This document shows, piece after piece, positions 25,366-33,500 of a stretch of DNA of 64,000 nt. A model generated the notes under the pieces. That model was not told the DNA's origin. It saw nothing but the letters and a program-made list of their open reading frames with translations, and searched no databases. The translations under genes were made by a program, and so were the position numbers. Location: assembly GCF_001854805.1 (NCBI RefSeq), contig NZ_MBLO01000005.1, positions 20,691 to 84,690 of the forward strand, written 5' to 3'. The stretch comes from Pseudofrankia coriaricola. GTDB lineage: Bacteria; Actinomycetota; Actinomycetes; Frankiales; Frankiaceae. Each line of letters starts with the position of its first letter. Positions within the stretch are counted from its first letter, which is position 1.

Positions 25366-27075
25366 GTGTCGAATTCGGACGCCAGCTACGACGACGCCAG
25401 CTACGACCACGTCACCGACGTCGTCGTCGTGGGATCGGGCGGCGGCCTGTGCGGCGCCGCGACCGCGGCGGCCAGCGGGTTGGAGACGCTTCTCATCGAG
25501 AAGCAGCCAATGCTCGGCGGCTCGACGGCGATGTCGGGGGGCGTCCTGTGGCTTCCGAACAACCCGCTCATGCAGGCCGAAGGGGTTCCCGACTCCCTCG
25601 AGGACGCGTTGGCGTACTTCGACTCCGTGGTCGGGGACGTCGGCCCGGCGTCGTCGAAGGAACGCCGGGTCGCCTACGTCACCGAAGGCGACACCATGGT
25701 CCGCTTTCTCCAGGACCTGGGCATGCGGTTCGAACGGTGCGAGGGCTACAGCGACTACTACGCCGACGTGGCGGACGTCCATGGCGGCAAGGCCCGCGGG
25801 CGCTCGATCGAACCCGCGGTGACCGATGGTAAACAGCTCGGACCGTGGTTCGACAAGCTGATGCCGGGGATGACGATCGCGCTCGGGATCGTCGTCATGA
25901 CGCGTGAGGCGTCCGGGCTGCAAATGGTCAAGCGGCGACCGAAAGCCATGCGTACGGCCGTGCGCGTCGGGGTGCGGACGGCCGTCGGCCGGCTGCGGCG
26001 CCAGACCCGGCTGGCCAACGGCGGGGCACTGGTGGCCCAGACCCTGAAGGTCGCACTCGCCGCCGGGGCGTCGGTCTGGACAAACACCGGGCTGGTCGAC
26101 CTGATCGTGGAGGACGGCCGGGTGGCCGGCGTCGTCGCCGACCGGGACGGACAGTCCGTCCGTATCCGCGCCCGCCGCGCCGTGCTGCTGAGCTCGGGCG
26201 GCTTCGGCCGCAACGCCGAGATGCGCAAGCGGTACTCGAAACAGCCGAACGACGGAGCATGGACGATCGCCAATCCGGGAGACACCGGCGAGGCGATCGA
26301 AGCCGCCATGGGGGCTGGCGCCGCCGTCGACTTCATGGACGAGGCCTTGTGGATCCCGGCCTCAGTCCAACCGAACGGCCGTCCGAGCATGCATAACGGC
26401 GAGCGGTGCAAGCCGGGTTCGATCATTGTAGACCGCGCCGGCCGCCGGTACTTCAACGAGGCGGTCTCGTACATGGAGGCCGGCCGGCAGATGTACGCGC
26501 ACAACGTCGACGGCGATGCCATCCCCAGCTGGCTCATCATGGACTCCCGCCACCGCAGCCGCTACCTGTTCGCCTTCCGCCCCGACACCCCCGAGGAATG
26601 GCTCACCAGCGGCTACATGAAGAAGGCCGACACACTGGAGGAAATCGCCCAGCTGTGCGGCATCGACCCCACCGGGCTGGTAGCCACCATTGCACGGTTC
26701 AACACGTTCGCGAAGCAGGGCACCGACCCCGACTTCCACCGAGGCGAAGGCGCCCACGAACGGTACCAAGGCGACTACGCCAACAAGCCCAACGCGTCGC
26801 TGGGACCCGTCGAGAAACCGCCGTTCTACGCGGTAGAGCTCTACCCGGGTGACGTCGGCACCAGCGGCGGCCTCCTGTGCGACGAGCACGCCCGGGTGCT
26901 CGACACCAACCACGACCCGATCCCCGGCCTCTACGCCGCCGGGAACTGCACCGCGTCGGTCATGGGCCGCACCTACCTCGGCGCAGGCGCCAGCATCGGC
27001 AACAGCTTCGTGTTCTCCTACATTGGCATGAAACACGCCGCGCTCGTCGCCTCCGGGGACCGGGCGGTGACGTGA
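25366..27075 (+). CDS. FAD-dependent oxidoreductase, 3-ketosteroid delta1-dehydrogenase-like
   Basis: 569 aa, GTG start. N-terminal FAD-binding VVVGSGGGLCGAATA and IEKQPMLGGSTAMSGG, and C-terminal GLYAAGNCTASVMGRTYLGAGASIG, as in KstD/fumarate-reductase-type flavoproteins. These introduce a double bond next to a carbonyl. No other steroid-degradation genes are visible, so the substrate may be another cyclic ketone. The stop overlaps the ferredoxin start (GTGA). A C-terminal stub of a second copy followed by a second ferredoxin occurs at 59094-59739. Confidence 0.9.
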   Translation: MSNSDASYDDASYDHVTDVVVVGSGGGLCGAATAAASGLETLLIEKQPMLGGSTAMSGGVLWLPNNPLMQAEGVPDSLEDALAYFDSVVGDVGPASSKERRVAYVTEGDTMVRFLQDLGMRFERCEGYSDYYADVADVHGGKARGRSIEPAVTDGKQLGPWFDKLMPGMTIALGIVVMTREASGLQMVKRRPKAMRTAVRVGVRTAVGRLRRQTRLANGGALVAQTLKVALAAGASVWTNTGLVDLIVEDGRVAGVVADRDGQSVRIRARRAVLLSSGGFGRNAEMRKRYSKQPNDGAWTIANPGDTGEAIEAAMGAGAAVDFMDEALWIPASVQPNGRPSMHNGERCKPGSIIVDRAGRRYFNEAVSYMEAGRQMYAHNVDGDAIPSWLIMDSRHRSRYLFAFRPDTPEEWLTSGYMKKADTLEEIAQLCGIDPTGLVATIARFNTFAKQGTDPDFHRGEGAHERYQGDYANKPNASLGPVEKPPFYAVELYPGDVGTSGGLLCDEHARVLDTNHDPIPGLYAAGNCTASVMGRTYLGAGASIGNSFVFSYIGMKHAALVASGDRAVT

Positions 27076-27467
27076 CCGAACAGCAGGGCGGGCGGCGCCG
27101 GGGGCCGGTGGTGCACGTCGACCCCATCGGTGCCGACCTCGAGCTCGAGCCCGGAGAGACGATCATCGAGGGCGCGTGGCGCCTCGGGTACCACTGGCCC
27201 ACCGTGTGTTACGGCCAGGCGAGGTGCACGGTGTGCCACGTCGAGGTACTTCGTGGCGCCGAGCACCTGACGCCCGCCGACGACGAGGAACAGGACGCCC
27301 TCGAACACCAGCTTCCGGGCGCGCATCGTCGTGATCTCACCCGGCTTCGGCTTGCCTGCCGGGCGCGCGCAACCGGCGACGTCGCCGTCCGCAAGAACGG
27401 CGTACGACCCGGCCAGGCATTGCCGGCCAGCCAGTCCGTCCACGTCGTCAACGAGCCTAGGAACTGA
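27072..27467 (+). CDS. 2Fe-2S ferredoxin
   Basis: 131 aa. Plant-type/adrenodoxin-like cluster ligands appear as CYGQARCTVC (C-x5-C-x2-C) and a distal Cys in RLACRARATGD. Extra C-terminal tail beyond the cluster fold. Coupled by GTGA overlap to the KstD-like gene, and therefore probably shuttles electrons either from that flavoprotein or to the operon's Rieske oxygenase. The copy at 59362-59739 is strongly similar. Confidence 0.9.
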   Translation: MTEQQGGRRRGPVVHVDPIGADLELEPGETIIEGAWRLGYHWPTVCYGQARCTVCHVEVLRGAEHLTPADDEEQDALEHQLPGAHRRDLTRLRLACRARATGDVAVRKNGVRPGQALPASQSVHVVNEPRN

Positions 27468-27470
27468 GCT

Positions 27471-27603
27471 ATGGACAGCCTCCCGTTGGCCGGTGGGTCG
27501 GGGGTGGGTCTCCATCTGCCGGCACCTCGCCGGCCGGGGGCACCAAACCGCCGTGGTCGACGTCGATGGCTCGACCGCATGGCGGACTGCGCAGGAACCA
27601 CGG
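27471..27603 (+). pseudogene. Possible N-terminal SDR remnant
   Basis: One frame reads ICRHLAGRGHQTAVVDVDGS, which resembles the first strand-helix-strand of an SDR such as the one at 4489-5247, preceded by a disturbed glycine-rich stretch. The frame changes at least once and stops near 27606. Weak evidence. Confidence 0.35.
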
Positions 27604-27750
27604 TGAGCGCGTCGAAGTGACCCCGGGTCTGCGGCATCCACATCGAGGTGAACCCGCCTGCTCGGCCGCCGGGGCATCGGCAATAAACCCGACGCCCCGT
27701 TCCTGGTACAGCCGGTCCTTGTCTGAGCCGGTCGCGAGGCCAATTCGCAT
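27604..27750 (-). pseudogene. Frameshifted N-terminal remnant of an LLM monooxygenase
   Basis: Begins MRIGLATGSDKDRL and, after a frameshift, continues as FTSMWMPQTRGHFDALT. Both parts align with the first ~60 residues of the intact enzyme at 1941-2897. The rest of the gene is absent, the sequence passing into the SDR-like remnant. Confidence 0.7.
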
Positions 27751-27891
27751 CCATTGCCCCCACAGATCACGGGAGCGATCGAAAATCGCGAACGGAATAC
27801 CTGTCGCAGGCCCCGCCGGTGTGCTGCCCGAGCCCGGGACCCGGCGTCCCACGTACCCATTGGACACCACCGACGCGCCGTCCCGGACTTT

Positions 27892-27972
27892 GGCCGCTAT
27901 GGGCAAGGACTTGACCGAATGCGAAAAGACGGCCACGGTTCGGCCGTCGATGATGAGCCGGGAAGGGCACCG
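27892..27972 (+). promoter_or_regulatory. 80-bp conserved upstream element, copy C
   Basis: Ends 23 bp before the amidohydrolase ATG at 27996, the closest spacing of the four copies. Contains GGGCAAGGACTTGACC and AAAGACGGCCACGGTTCGG, then CCGTCGATGATGAGCCG. The short distance implies that the transcription start lies within or close to the element. Confidence 0.75.
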
Positions 27973-27995
27973 TCGTTGAAACTGGGAGGTCAAGG

Positions 27996-29183
27996 ATGAC
28001 GGCAGCACCGGAGCTGATTATCGATTCGGACAGCCATATCACGGAGCCGCCGGACGTGTGGACCGCTCGGGTTCCGGCGAAGTACCGGCAGGACGTGCCG
28101 CACGTGGTGCGGCAGGGCACGGCGGACACGTGGGTGCTCAACGGCGAGCGGTTGGCGCCGGTGGGGGCGACGGCTCCGGCTGGCTGGCCGACGTTCCCGC
28201 CCGAGTACCCGCAGACCTACGAGGACTGCCATCCCGGGGCGTACCAGGCCGACGCCCGGCTGCGGTACATGGACGGCGCGGGTATCTGGGCGCAGGTGCT
28301 CTACCCGAACGTCGGTGGCTTCGGCAGCGAGAACTTCCTGAAGCTGAAGGACGACGTGCTGAAGCTGCTGTGCGTGACGGCGTACAACGACTTCCTCCTC
28401 GAGTGGTCCTCGGCCGACCTGCGCCGGTTGCTGCCGGTGGTGGCCACGCCGTTCTGGGACATCGAGGCGACCGTGCGGGAGATCGAGCGGTGCGTCCCGC
28501 TCGGGGCACGGGGAATCCTGTTCACGGGTGAGCCGCAGCGCTACGGGCTACCGGTGCTCGGGTCGCCGCACTGGAACCCGCTGTGGGAGGTCGCCCGGGC
28601 GGCCGACCTGCCGATCCATTTCCACATCGGCAGCGCCGGGGACACGTTGGAGCTGTCGACCCCGGAGCGCTATGCCCAGCACGGGGTGGAAGGGGCTCAG
28701 GCGTACTGCGCGGTGAGCCTGTTCATGAAGAACGGCGTCCAGTGCTCGGACCTGATCACCTCGGGTGTGCTGTCCCGCTACCCGGAGCTGAAGTTCGTGT
28801 CGGTGGAGAGCGGCATCGGCTGGCTGCCGTTCATGCTCGAGGCCACCGACTACAGCTGGCTCGGGGCGTTCCGGCCTGGCCGGGAGCGCCAACCGGGCGA
28901 CGTCCTGCCCTCGGAGCTGTTCCGCCAGAGCGTCTACGTCACCTACTGGTTCGAGTCGGTGGCGCCCAAGCACTTCCTCGACCTGCTGCCGGTCGACAAC
29001 GTCCTGTTCGAGACCGACTTCCCGCACACCACCTGCCTGTTCGGGAACATCCAGGAGACCATCTCCTCCGGGCTCGGGCATGTCGAGGCCGGGGTACGGC
29101 GGAAGATCCTCTGGGAGAACGCCACACGGTTGTACCGGATCGAGGAGCCGTCTGCGGCGTGGCTGGCGACGGCGGGAACGTGA
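27996..29183 (+). CDS. Amidohydrolase family 2 (ACMSD-like metal-dependent hydrolase)
   Basis: 395 aa, ATG after GGGAGGTCAAGG. Metal ligands in IIDSDSHITEPPDVW (D-x-H), IHFHIGSAGD and FETDFPHTTCLF. Paralogue of the 428-aa enzyme at 17213-18499, also preceded by the 80-bp element, so the two are probably co-regulated. Likely hydrolyses or decarboxylates a ring-derived acid. Followed after 94 bp by an alpha/beta hydrolase. Confidence 0.88.
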   Translation: MTAAPELIIDSDSHITEPPDVWTARVPAKYRQDVPHVVRQGTADTWVLNGERLAPVGATAPAGWPTFPPEYPQTYEDCHPGAYQADARLRYMDGAGIWAQVLYPNVGGFGSENFLKLKDDVLKLLCVTAYNDFLLEWSSADLRRLLPVVATPFWDIEATVREIERCVPLGARGILFTGEPQRYGLPVLGSPHWNPLWEVARAADLPIHFHIGSAGDTLELSTPERYAQHGVEGAQAYCAVSLFMKNGVQCSDLITSGVLSRYPELKFVSVESGIGWLPFMLEATDYSWLGAFRPGRERQPGDVLPSELFRQSVYVTYWFESVAPKHFLDLLPVDNVLFETDFPHTTCLFGNIQETISSGLGHVEAGVRRKILWENATRLYRIEEPSAAWLATAGT

Positions 29184-29240
29184 CCGACGTGACCACTCGC
29201 ACCATATTCGTCGTCGCCCCACCGCCACCGACGGCTCACC

Positions 29241-29276
29241 CGAACAGGAAGGACGACACGAACAGGAAGGACGACA
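29241..29276. repeat. 18-bp perfect tandem duplication containing a ribosome site
   Basis: CGAACAGGAAGGACGACA occurs twice without a gap, immediately before the TTG start of the esterase gene. Each copy carries an AGGAAGGA, so the gene has two Shine-Dalgarno sequences, only the second correctly spaced. Confidence 0.9.
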
Positions 29277-29277
29277 G

Positions 29278-30006
29278 TTGCGCTTCGTACTTGTTCATGG
29301 GGGATTCCACGGTGCATGGTGCTGGGAGCGGCTCGTGCCAGAACTCGGGAAGCGAGGTCACGCCGCGCTAGCTGTCGATCTTCCCGGCCATGGCAAGCGA
29401 GTCGACGAGGATGCCACTCTCGCCGGTTACCGGGACGCGGTCGTTGAAGTGATCGAATCCGGTGACGTGCTGGTCGGCCACTCGATGGGTGGCTTTGTCA
29501 CCAGCCTGGCAGCTGATGCGACGGTCGACCTGGTCCGCCATGTCGTGTACCTCGCCGCTGGGCTGCCCGTGGAAGGAAAGCCCATGCAGGCCTCGGGAGC
29601 TGGCAGCCTGTTGGGCGCCAGCGCCATTATCGAGCTCACCGAAGACGGTCGTTTACAGTTCCGCTCCGCCGAGGCAGCCATCGACTTCTTCTTTCACGAC
29701 TGCTCGCCGCAGGTCGCCCAATGGGCCTACAGCATGCTGACACCGCAGCCACTGTCGGTCTTCGCGGAACCTATCTCTATCCCGCGTTTTTGGGAAGCCG
29801 AGCTACCGCGCAGCCTCATCCTCTGCCGGCTGGACCACGCAGGCGGGCCTGAAACCGCGGTCCGAGAGACGATTGCTAGGCTAGGTGTCGATCCCTTGTG
29901 GATTGACACCTCTCATTCCCCCTTTCTCAGCCAGCCCGCCCGCTGCGCTGAACTGAGCCTGGAAGCAACGAACCGGCCACCGATCGGTCCGCTCCGCCCC
30001 AGGTGA
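29278..30006 (+). CDS. Alpha/beta hydrolase, EstC/plant methylesterase-like
   Basis: 242 aa from a TTG whose spacing to GGAAGGA is optimal; the frame extends upstream into the amidohydrolase gene but the fold starts exactly at LRFVLVHGGFHGAWCWERL. Nucleophile Ser in VGHSMGG, oxyanion HGG, and catalytic His in DTSHSPFLSQP. This subgroup hydrolyses small esters or enol-lactones. Probably co-transcribed with the amidohydrolase from the promoter at copy C. Confidence 0.85.
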   Translation: MRFVLVHGGFHGAWCWERLVPELGKRGHAALAVDLPGHGKRVDEDATLAGYRDAVVEVIESGDVLVGHSMGGFVTSLAADATVDLVRHVVYLAAGLPVEGKPMQASGAGSLLGASAIIELTEDGRLQFRSAEAAIDFFFHDCSPQVAQWAYSMLTPQPLSVFAEPISIPRFWEAELPRSLILCRLDHAGGPETAVRETIARLGVDPLWIDTSHSPFLSQPARCAELSLEATNRPPIGPLRPR

Positions 30007-30266
30007 GCTAGCCGGGGACCCTCCCGGGTGATCTGGCAGGAAGCGAGGGCAGTCGGGGGTGCGGGCTCAAGTCGACTCCCAGCCTGAGTAGTCCGTAGCC
30101 AGCAACTTTGCCGGCGCCCTGGCCCGGTCACCGACGAATGGACCGAACATCATTTCGATCATCTCTCGCCGGTGTTCGCCCGCGAGCTCCACCCCACGCT
30201 GGCCCGAGCTCGCTCGCGATGCCCGGTCGTCGGAGCGCGGAAGACAGACCCGAGCGGGTCCCCCCG

Positions 30267-31340
30267 CTACAGCTCGTTGCCCCAGATGTACCGCGCGACG
30301 ATCTCGACCCGCTGCAGCTTGGCGCGGGCCGCCGCGACCGTGGGCGGGTTCGCCAGCGCGTGGAAGCCACCGTTCGTCGAGATCGCGATGTCGTCGACGT
30401 CCATGACAGCGGCCGCTTCGTCGATCCGTCCGACGAGTTCCTCCACCGGCTCGAGCGCCTCCGCGCCGATGTCGACGATCCCCAGGGCCACCACCAGGCC
30501 GGCGGGCAGCTGCCCCAACGGGAACCGCTCGGCGGGCGCGGCGGGGTACTCAACGCACAGCCGACCGAACGGCTGGCGGTCGAGGAACGACGCGACCGTC
30601 GCCGGGTCGTGCGCGCCGTCGGCGGCGCCGGCGGTGGTGATGTCCAATCCGACGCGGAACTCCGGGGGGGCCTGCAGTCCGGCGAGTACCTGTGCGTCGG
30701 CCTCGAGCATCCGGCTCATCGCGGACGCGAGGTCGATGCCGAGGCTGGCCGCGCGCGCCCTTCCCGGCTCGGTGAGCAGGAAGGCGTAGGCGGGATTGCG
30801 CAGCTGGACGTAACGCACCCCGTCGCCGGCGAGCGCCGCGATCTCGTCGCGCAGGATGCGGGCGAACTCGCCCCCGGCGACCGCCACATCGCCGCTGGTC
30901 GCCGTCAACTCGGCGAGGTACCCGGGTGAGGGCAGGGCGAGCATGGCCGGACGGTCGGTTGCGGACAGGACGAAGTCGATCTCGTGCTTGGTGAGCCGGC
31001 CCCGTTCGACCGGGCGGTCAAGCAGGGCGCGCACCTCCGGCGCGTTCTGAACACCCACCAGCCGCGCGAGTGCTCCCCCGGGCCCGGCCACGCCGAATCC
31101 ACCGATCCCGTCGTAGATCACCGACAGGTGGTTGCCGCGGCGGAGTTCGCCGTCGCTGAGCGCCGACAGACCCAGACGCCGCTGCATCCGCAGCACGTCG
31201 ATGACGGCAGCGTCTTCGGCCGCGCGTAAGGCGTCAACGTCGGCGGCCCCGCCGGCCGTCGCCGCCCGGGCGGCGAGCAGCTCGGGCGGCGGCACGAGGC
31301 TCGCGTGATGGTCGATGTGGTATTTGAAGTCGTCAGCCAT
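30267..31340 (-). CDS. Cobalamin-independent methionine synthase (MetE C-terminal)-like protein, zinc ligands replaced
   Basis: 357 aa MetE/UROD-like barrel. Recognisable segments are DHHASLVPPPELL at the start, SDGELRRGNHLSV and DDIAISTNGGF near the end. The zinc site of true MetE proteins (H-x-C and a later Cys in QCGF) reads LDITTA and TNGGF here, so methyl transfer to a thiol by the usual mechanism is unlikely. The related broken gene at 42824-43922 retains HFC and QCGF. Last gene of the operon that starts at the truncated FAH gene; start overlaps the upstream stop by 8 bp. Confidence 0.75.
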   Translation of the reverse strand: MADDFKYHIDHHASLVPPPELLAARAATAGGAADVDALRAAEDAAVIDVLRMQRRLGLSALSDGELRRGNHLSVIYDGIGGFGVAGPGGALARLVGVQNAPEVRALLDRPVERGRLTKHEIDFVLSATDRPAMLALPSPGYLAELTATSGDVAVAGGEFARILRDEIAALAGDGVRYVQLRNPAYAFLLTEPGRARAASLGIDLASAMSRMLEADAQVLAGLQAPPEFRVGLDITTAGAADGAHDPATVASFLDRQPFGRLCVEYPAAPAERFPLGQLPAGLVVALGIVDIGAEALEPVEELVGRIDEAAAVMDVDDIAISTNGGFHALANPPTVAAARAKLQRVEIVARYIWGNEL

Positions 31341-31787
31341 GGTTGCTCGTCTCCTTGACGGCGCCGGCCCAGGCGGGGGAGTCGGTGGAGAAACCGGCCG
31401 CCGCCACGATGGCCTCACAGATCTGCTGGTCTTCGTCCGGGCTGCCGCCGGAGATGCCGACGCCACCGAGGATGGTTCCGGCGCGCTTGAGGGTGAAGCC
31501 GCCCTTCGTGGCGACGATGGGGTGCTGGCCCATCCGTCCGACCTGCGTGAAGAGGTCCGGGTCGGACTGGCTCCAGTTCTCCGGCAGCGCGCTGGGCCGC
31601 TGCATGACGGCGGCCGAGTACGCCTTCGACAGGGCGATGCTCGGCGTCATCGGCCGGCTCCGTCCATACGCTCGGTCGGGACGATGAAGTCGTCGTAGTC
31701 GACGACCGCGATACTCAACGCCTTGCCGGGCGTGAAGGCGTGGGCGCCGTCGACGAGCGTTCTGGCGTCGCTGAACGCGAGAGTCAT
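31333..31787 (-). pseudogene. GlcG/HbpS-type heme-binding domain split by a frameshift
   Basis: A 46-codon frame (31647-31787, containing KALSIAVVDYDDFIVPTERM) and a 105-codon frame (31333-31650, beginning MTPSIALSKAYSAAVMQRP) overlap as ATGA. Placed end to end they make one ordinary GlcG/HbpS domain, with glycine-rich GTILGGVGISGGSPDEDQQI near the end. Either a 1-nt deletion has broken the gene or two coupled polypeptides reassemble. The first ATG overlaps the hydrolase stop (ATGA), as expected for a real operon member. Confidence 0.7.
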
Positions 31788-32587
31788 GCCGACGCTCCCG
31801 CGGCCGCCAACTCGTCGCAATACACCCGGGTCAAAAAGCGGTCCAGCGCGGCGTTGAACAAAATGGGGGCCTCCCAGTACATGGAGTGCGGCGCCTTCGC
31901 GACGAGGTCCAGGGTCGAGCCCGTCACCAGGGCCGCGGCGGCGCGGACGGTGTCCGGGCGCAGGACGGCGTCGTTCTCGCCGGCGAGGAAACAGATGGGG
32001 ATACGAGAACCGACCACGTCGTCCACCGTCGGGCCGTCGGTGTTGAGGTTGCGCAGGTCCGCCATCTTCGCGGTGTTGAACGTGCCCATCTGCTGGAACA
32101 GAAACGTCTTGGCCTTCTCGTCGGCGCGGAAGCGTGGCGTGAGCAGCCGGTCGAGCACCGGGATCTTCTCCGCCGTGGACCGGTCCGCGCGCACCCGCGC
32201 CGCCAGGTCGGGATGGTCGATGCCGCCCAGGGAATGGGCCAGAATGACCCCAGCCGCCCGCCCCGGCCGCCGCAGGGCGGCCTTCAGCGCGGCCGCGGCC
32301 CCGATCGACTGGCCGACCAGCACCGCGCGGTCGATCTCGGCCGCCGTGAGGACAGCGAGGATGTCGTCGGGAAAGATCCGGCTGTCGAAGGTGTCCATTG
32401 TCGAGTCGGAGCGGCCGAACCCGCGCAGGTCAAGCGTCAGGACGGTGAAGCGGTCCCGCAGGTGCGGCACCTGCTGCCACCAGGCGGCGTGGTGGCCGCC
32501 TGAGCCGTGCACGAACAGGACGGCGGGGCCGGTGCCGTGCGTCTCGTAATAAATCCGCGCGCCGTCCGCCGAGGTTGCGTAGGACAT
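31784..32587 (-). CDS. Alpha/beta hydrolase
   Basis: 267 aa. Oxyanion region LFVHGSGGHHAAW, nucleophile in VGQSIGAAAAL, Asp in GENDAVLRPD and His in KAPHSMYWE. Resembles MhpC/BphD-type C-C bond hydrolases and 3-oxoadipate enol-lactonases; ring-cleavage context supports either. It lies 3 bp after the VOC gene and overlaps the next gene by ATGA. Confidence 0.88.
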   Translation of the reverse strand: MSYATSADGARIYYETHGTGPAVLFVHGSGGHHAAWWQQVPHLRDRFTVLTLDLRGFGRSDSTMDTFDSRIFPDDILAVLTAAEIDRAVLVGQSIGAAAALKAALRRPGRAAGVILAHSLGGIDHPDLAARVRADRSTAEKIPVLDRLLTPRFRADEKAKTFLFQQMGTFNTAKMADLRNLNTDGPTVDDVVGSRIPICFLAGENDAVLRPDTVRAAAALVTGSTLDLVAKAPHSMYWEAPILFNAALDRFLTRVYCDELAAAGASA

Positions 32588-32590
32588 CGG

Positions 32591-33019
32591 TCACGCCCCT
32601 CGGCCGGCCGGGACGGCGGCGCTCCGGCCGGCGCCGGCCGGAGCGCCCGCGCTGGACCGGTTGCCGTGGTAGACGAGCTCGATCATGGTGTGGTCGGGGT
32701 CGTGGATATAGCAGAACTTGGAGTTGTTCTCGGGCCGCTCGATGGTTCGGGTGTGCCGGACGCCGAGCTCGTTCAGGTGCGTGAGGAAGCCGTCCCAGTC
32801 CTCGACCTCGACAGCGAAGTGATAGGGCGACATGCGGTCCATTTCTTCGATCGGCGTGAAATGCAGGTCGAAGTTGCCCCGCGTCATCAGCAGGACCTTG
32901 GTGTTGCTTTTTGGGGTGACCGCCTTCAGGCCGAAGACCTTCGAATACCACTCCCTCGTGCGGTCCGGGTTGGTAGTCGGGAAATTGACGTGATGGATGT
33001 AGGCGGGGCGGTTGCTCAT
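32591..33019 (-). CDS. VOC family (glyoxalase/extradiol-dioxygenase fold) protein
   Basis: 142 aa. Paired beta-alpha-beta-beta-beta modules with potential metal ligands in AYIHHVNFPTTN (His), SPYHFAVEVEDWDGF (His) and PDHTMIELVYHGN (Glu). One VOC domain only, so it would act as a dimer; isomerase or dioxygenase activity is possible. The ATG overlaps the stop of the truncated FAH frame (ATGA). C-terminal Ala/Gly-rich tail. Confidence 0.85.
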   Translation of the reverse strand: MSNRPAYIHHVNFPTTNPDRTREWYSKVFGLKAVTPKSNTKVLLMTRGNFDLHFTPIEEMDRMSPYHFAVEVEDWDGFLTHLNELGVRHTRTIERPENNSKFCYIHDPDHTMIELVYHGNRSSAGAPAGAGRSAAVPAGRGA

Positions 33020-33201
33020 CGTTGCTCCTCGGCCGGTTGCTCCTCGGCCGCCGGGGGCGGCTCTTCCTGTTCCACTGGGTTGCTCAGCGTTCCGATGCCG
33101 GTGACCGTCACGCTCAGGGTCGTGCCGGGCTTCATGTCGACGACCGCGTCCGTACCCATCCACAGCACGTCGCCCGGGCGCAAGGTGATGTAACTAGGGC
33201 G
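33016..33201 (-). pseudogene. C-terminal fragment of a fumarylacetoacetate hydrolase-family gene
   Basis: LRPGDVLWMGTDAVVDMKPG and TLSVTVTGIGTLSNPVEQE are the end of an FAH-family protein, but the preceding ~200 residues are missing and replaced by unrelated sequence. It was the first gene of the VOC/hydrolase/HbpS/MetE-like operon; with its 5' part the operon has probably lost its native promoter. Confidence 0.8.
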
Positions 33202-33500
33202 GGTACCGCCGCGACGTTGTACACGCACAGCTGTGTCGGCGTCCGCAACTCCCCGACGACCAGTCGTGGCACCGCCTTTGGTGGCATCGGCTACCGACCG
33301 TCCTCTCGAATCCTCGACCTGCCGGGCGGACCGGCCCGACCGGAGACCAGTCCGATCGTAGGAGGCCAACGGAGTTGGCGACCCGCGAAAAATCGCAAGC
33401 TAAGGTGTACGGGCTCGGTGTCATTTCCGCCCGTCGCGGGCAGGTCCGATGAGCAAGGATGGACCCGATTCAGCACCGTGGTTCCGGGCGGAGGACATCG

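Noticed and set aside
25366..27075. A steroid-degradation gene cluster based on the KstD-like gene
   Set aside because: No KshA/B, Hsa, cholesterol uptake or other steroid genes are visible; the fold alone also fits other cyclic-ketone dehydrogenases.
19670..27972. A conserved small peptide encoded by the 80-bp elements (beginning MGK or MGR)
   Set aside because: The frame changes between copies (an extra C in copies A and B) and copy D lacks the ATG, while the DNA itself stays conserved, so a DNA/RNA-level function fits better.
18618..27972. CRISPR array from the recurring elements
   Set aside because: Only four copies, widely separated, in both orientations, each in front of a gene, with no spacers and no cas genes.
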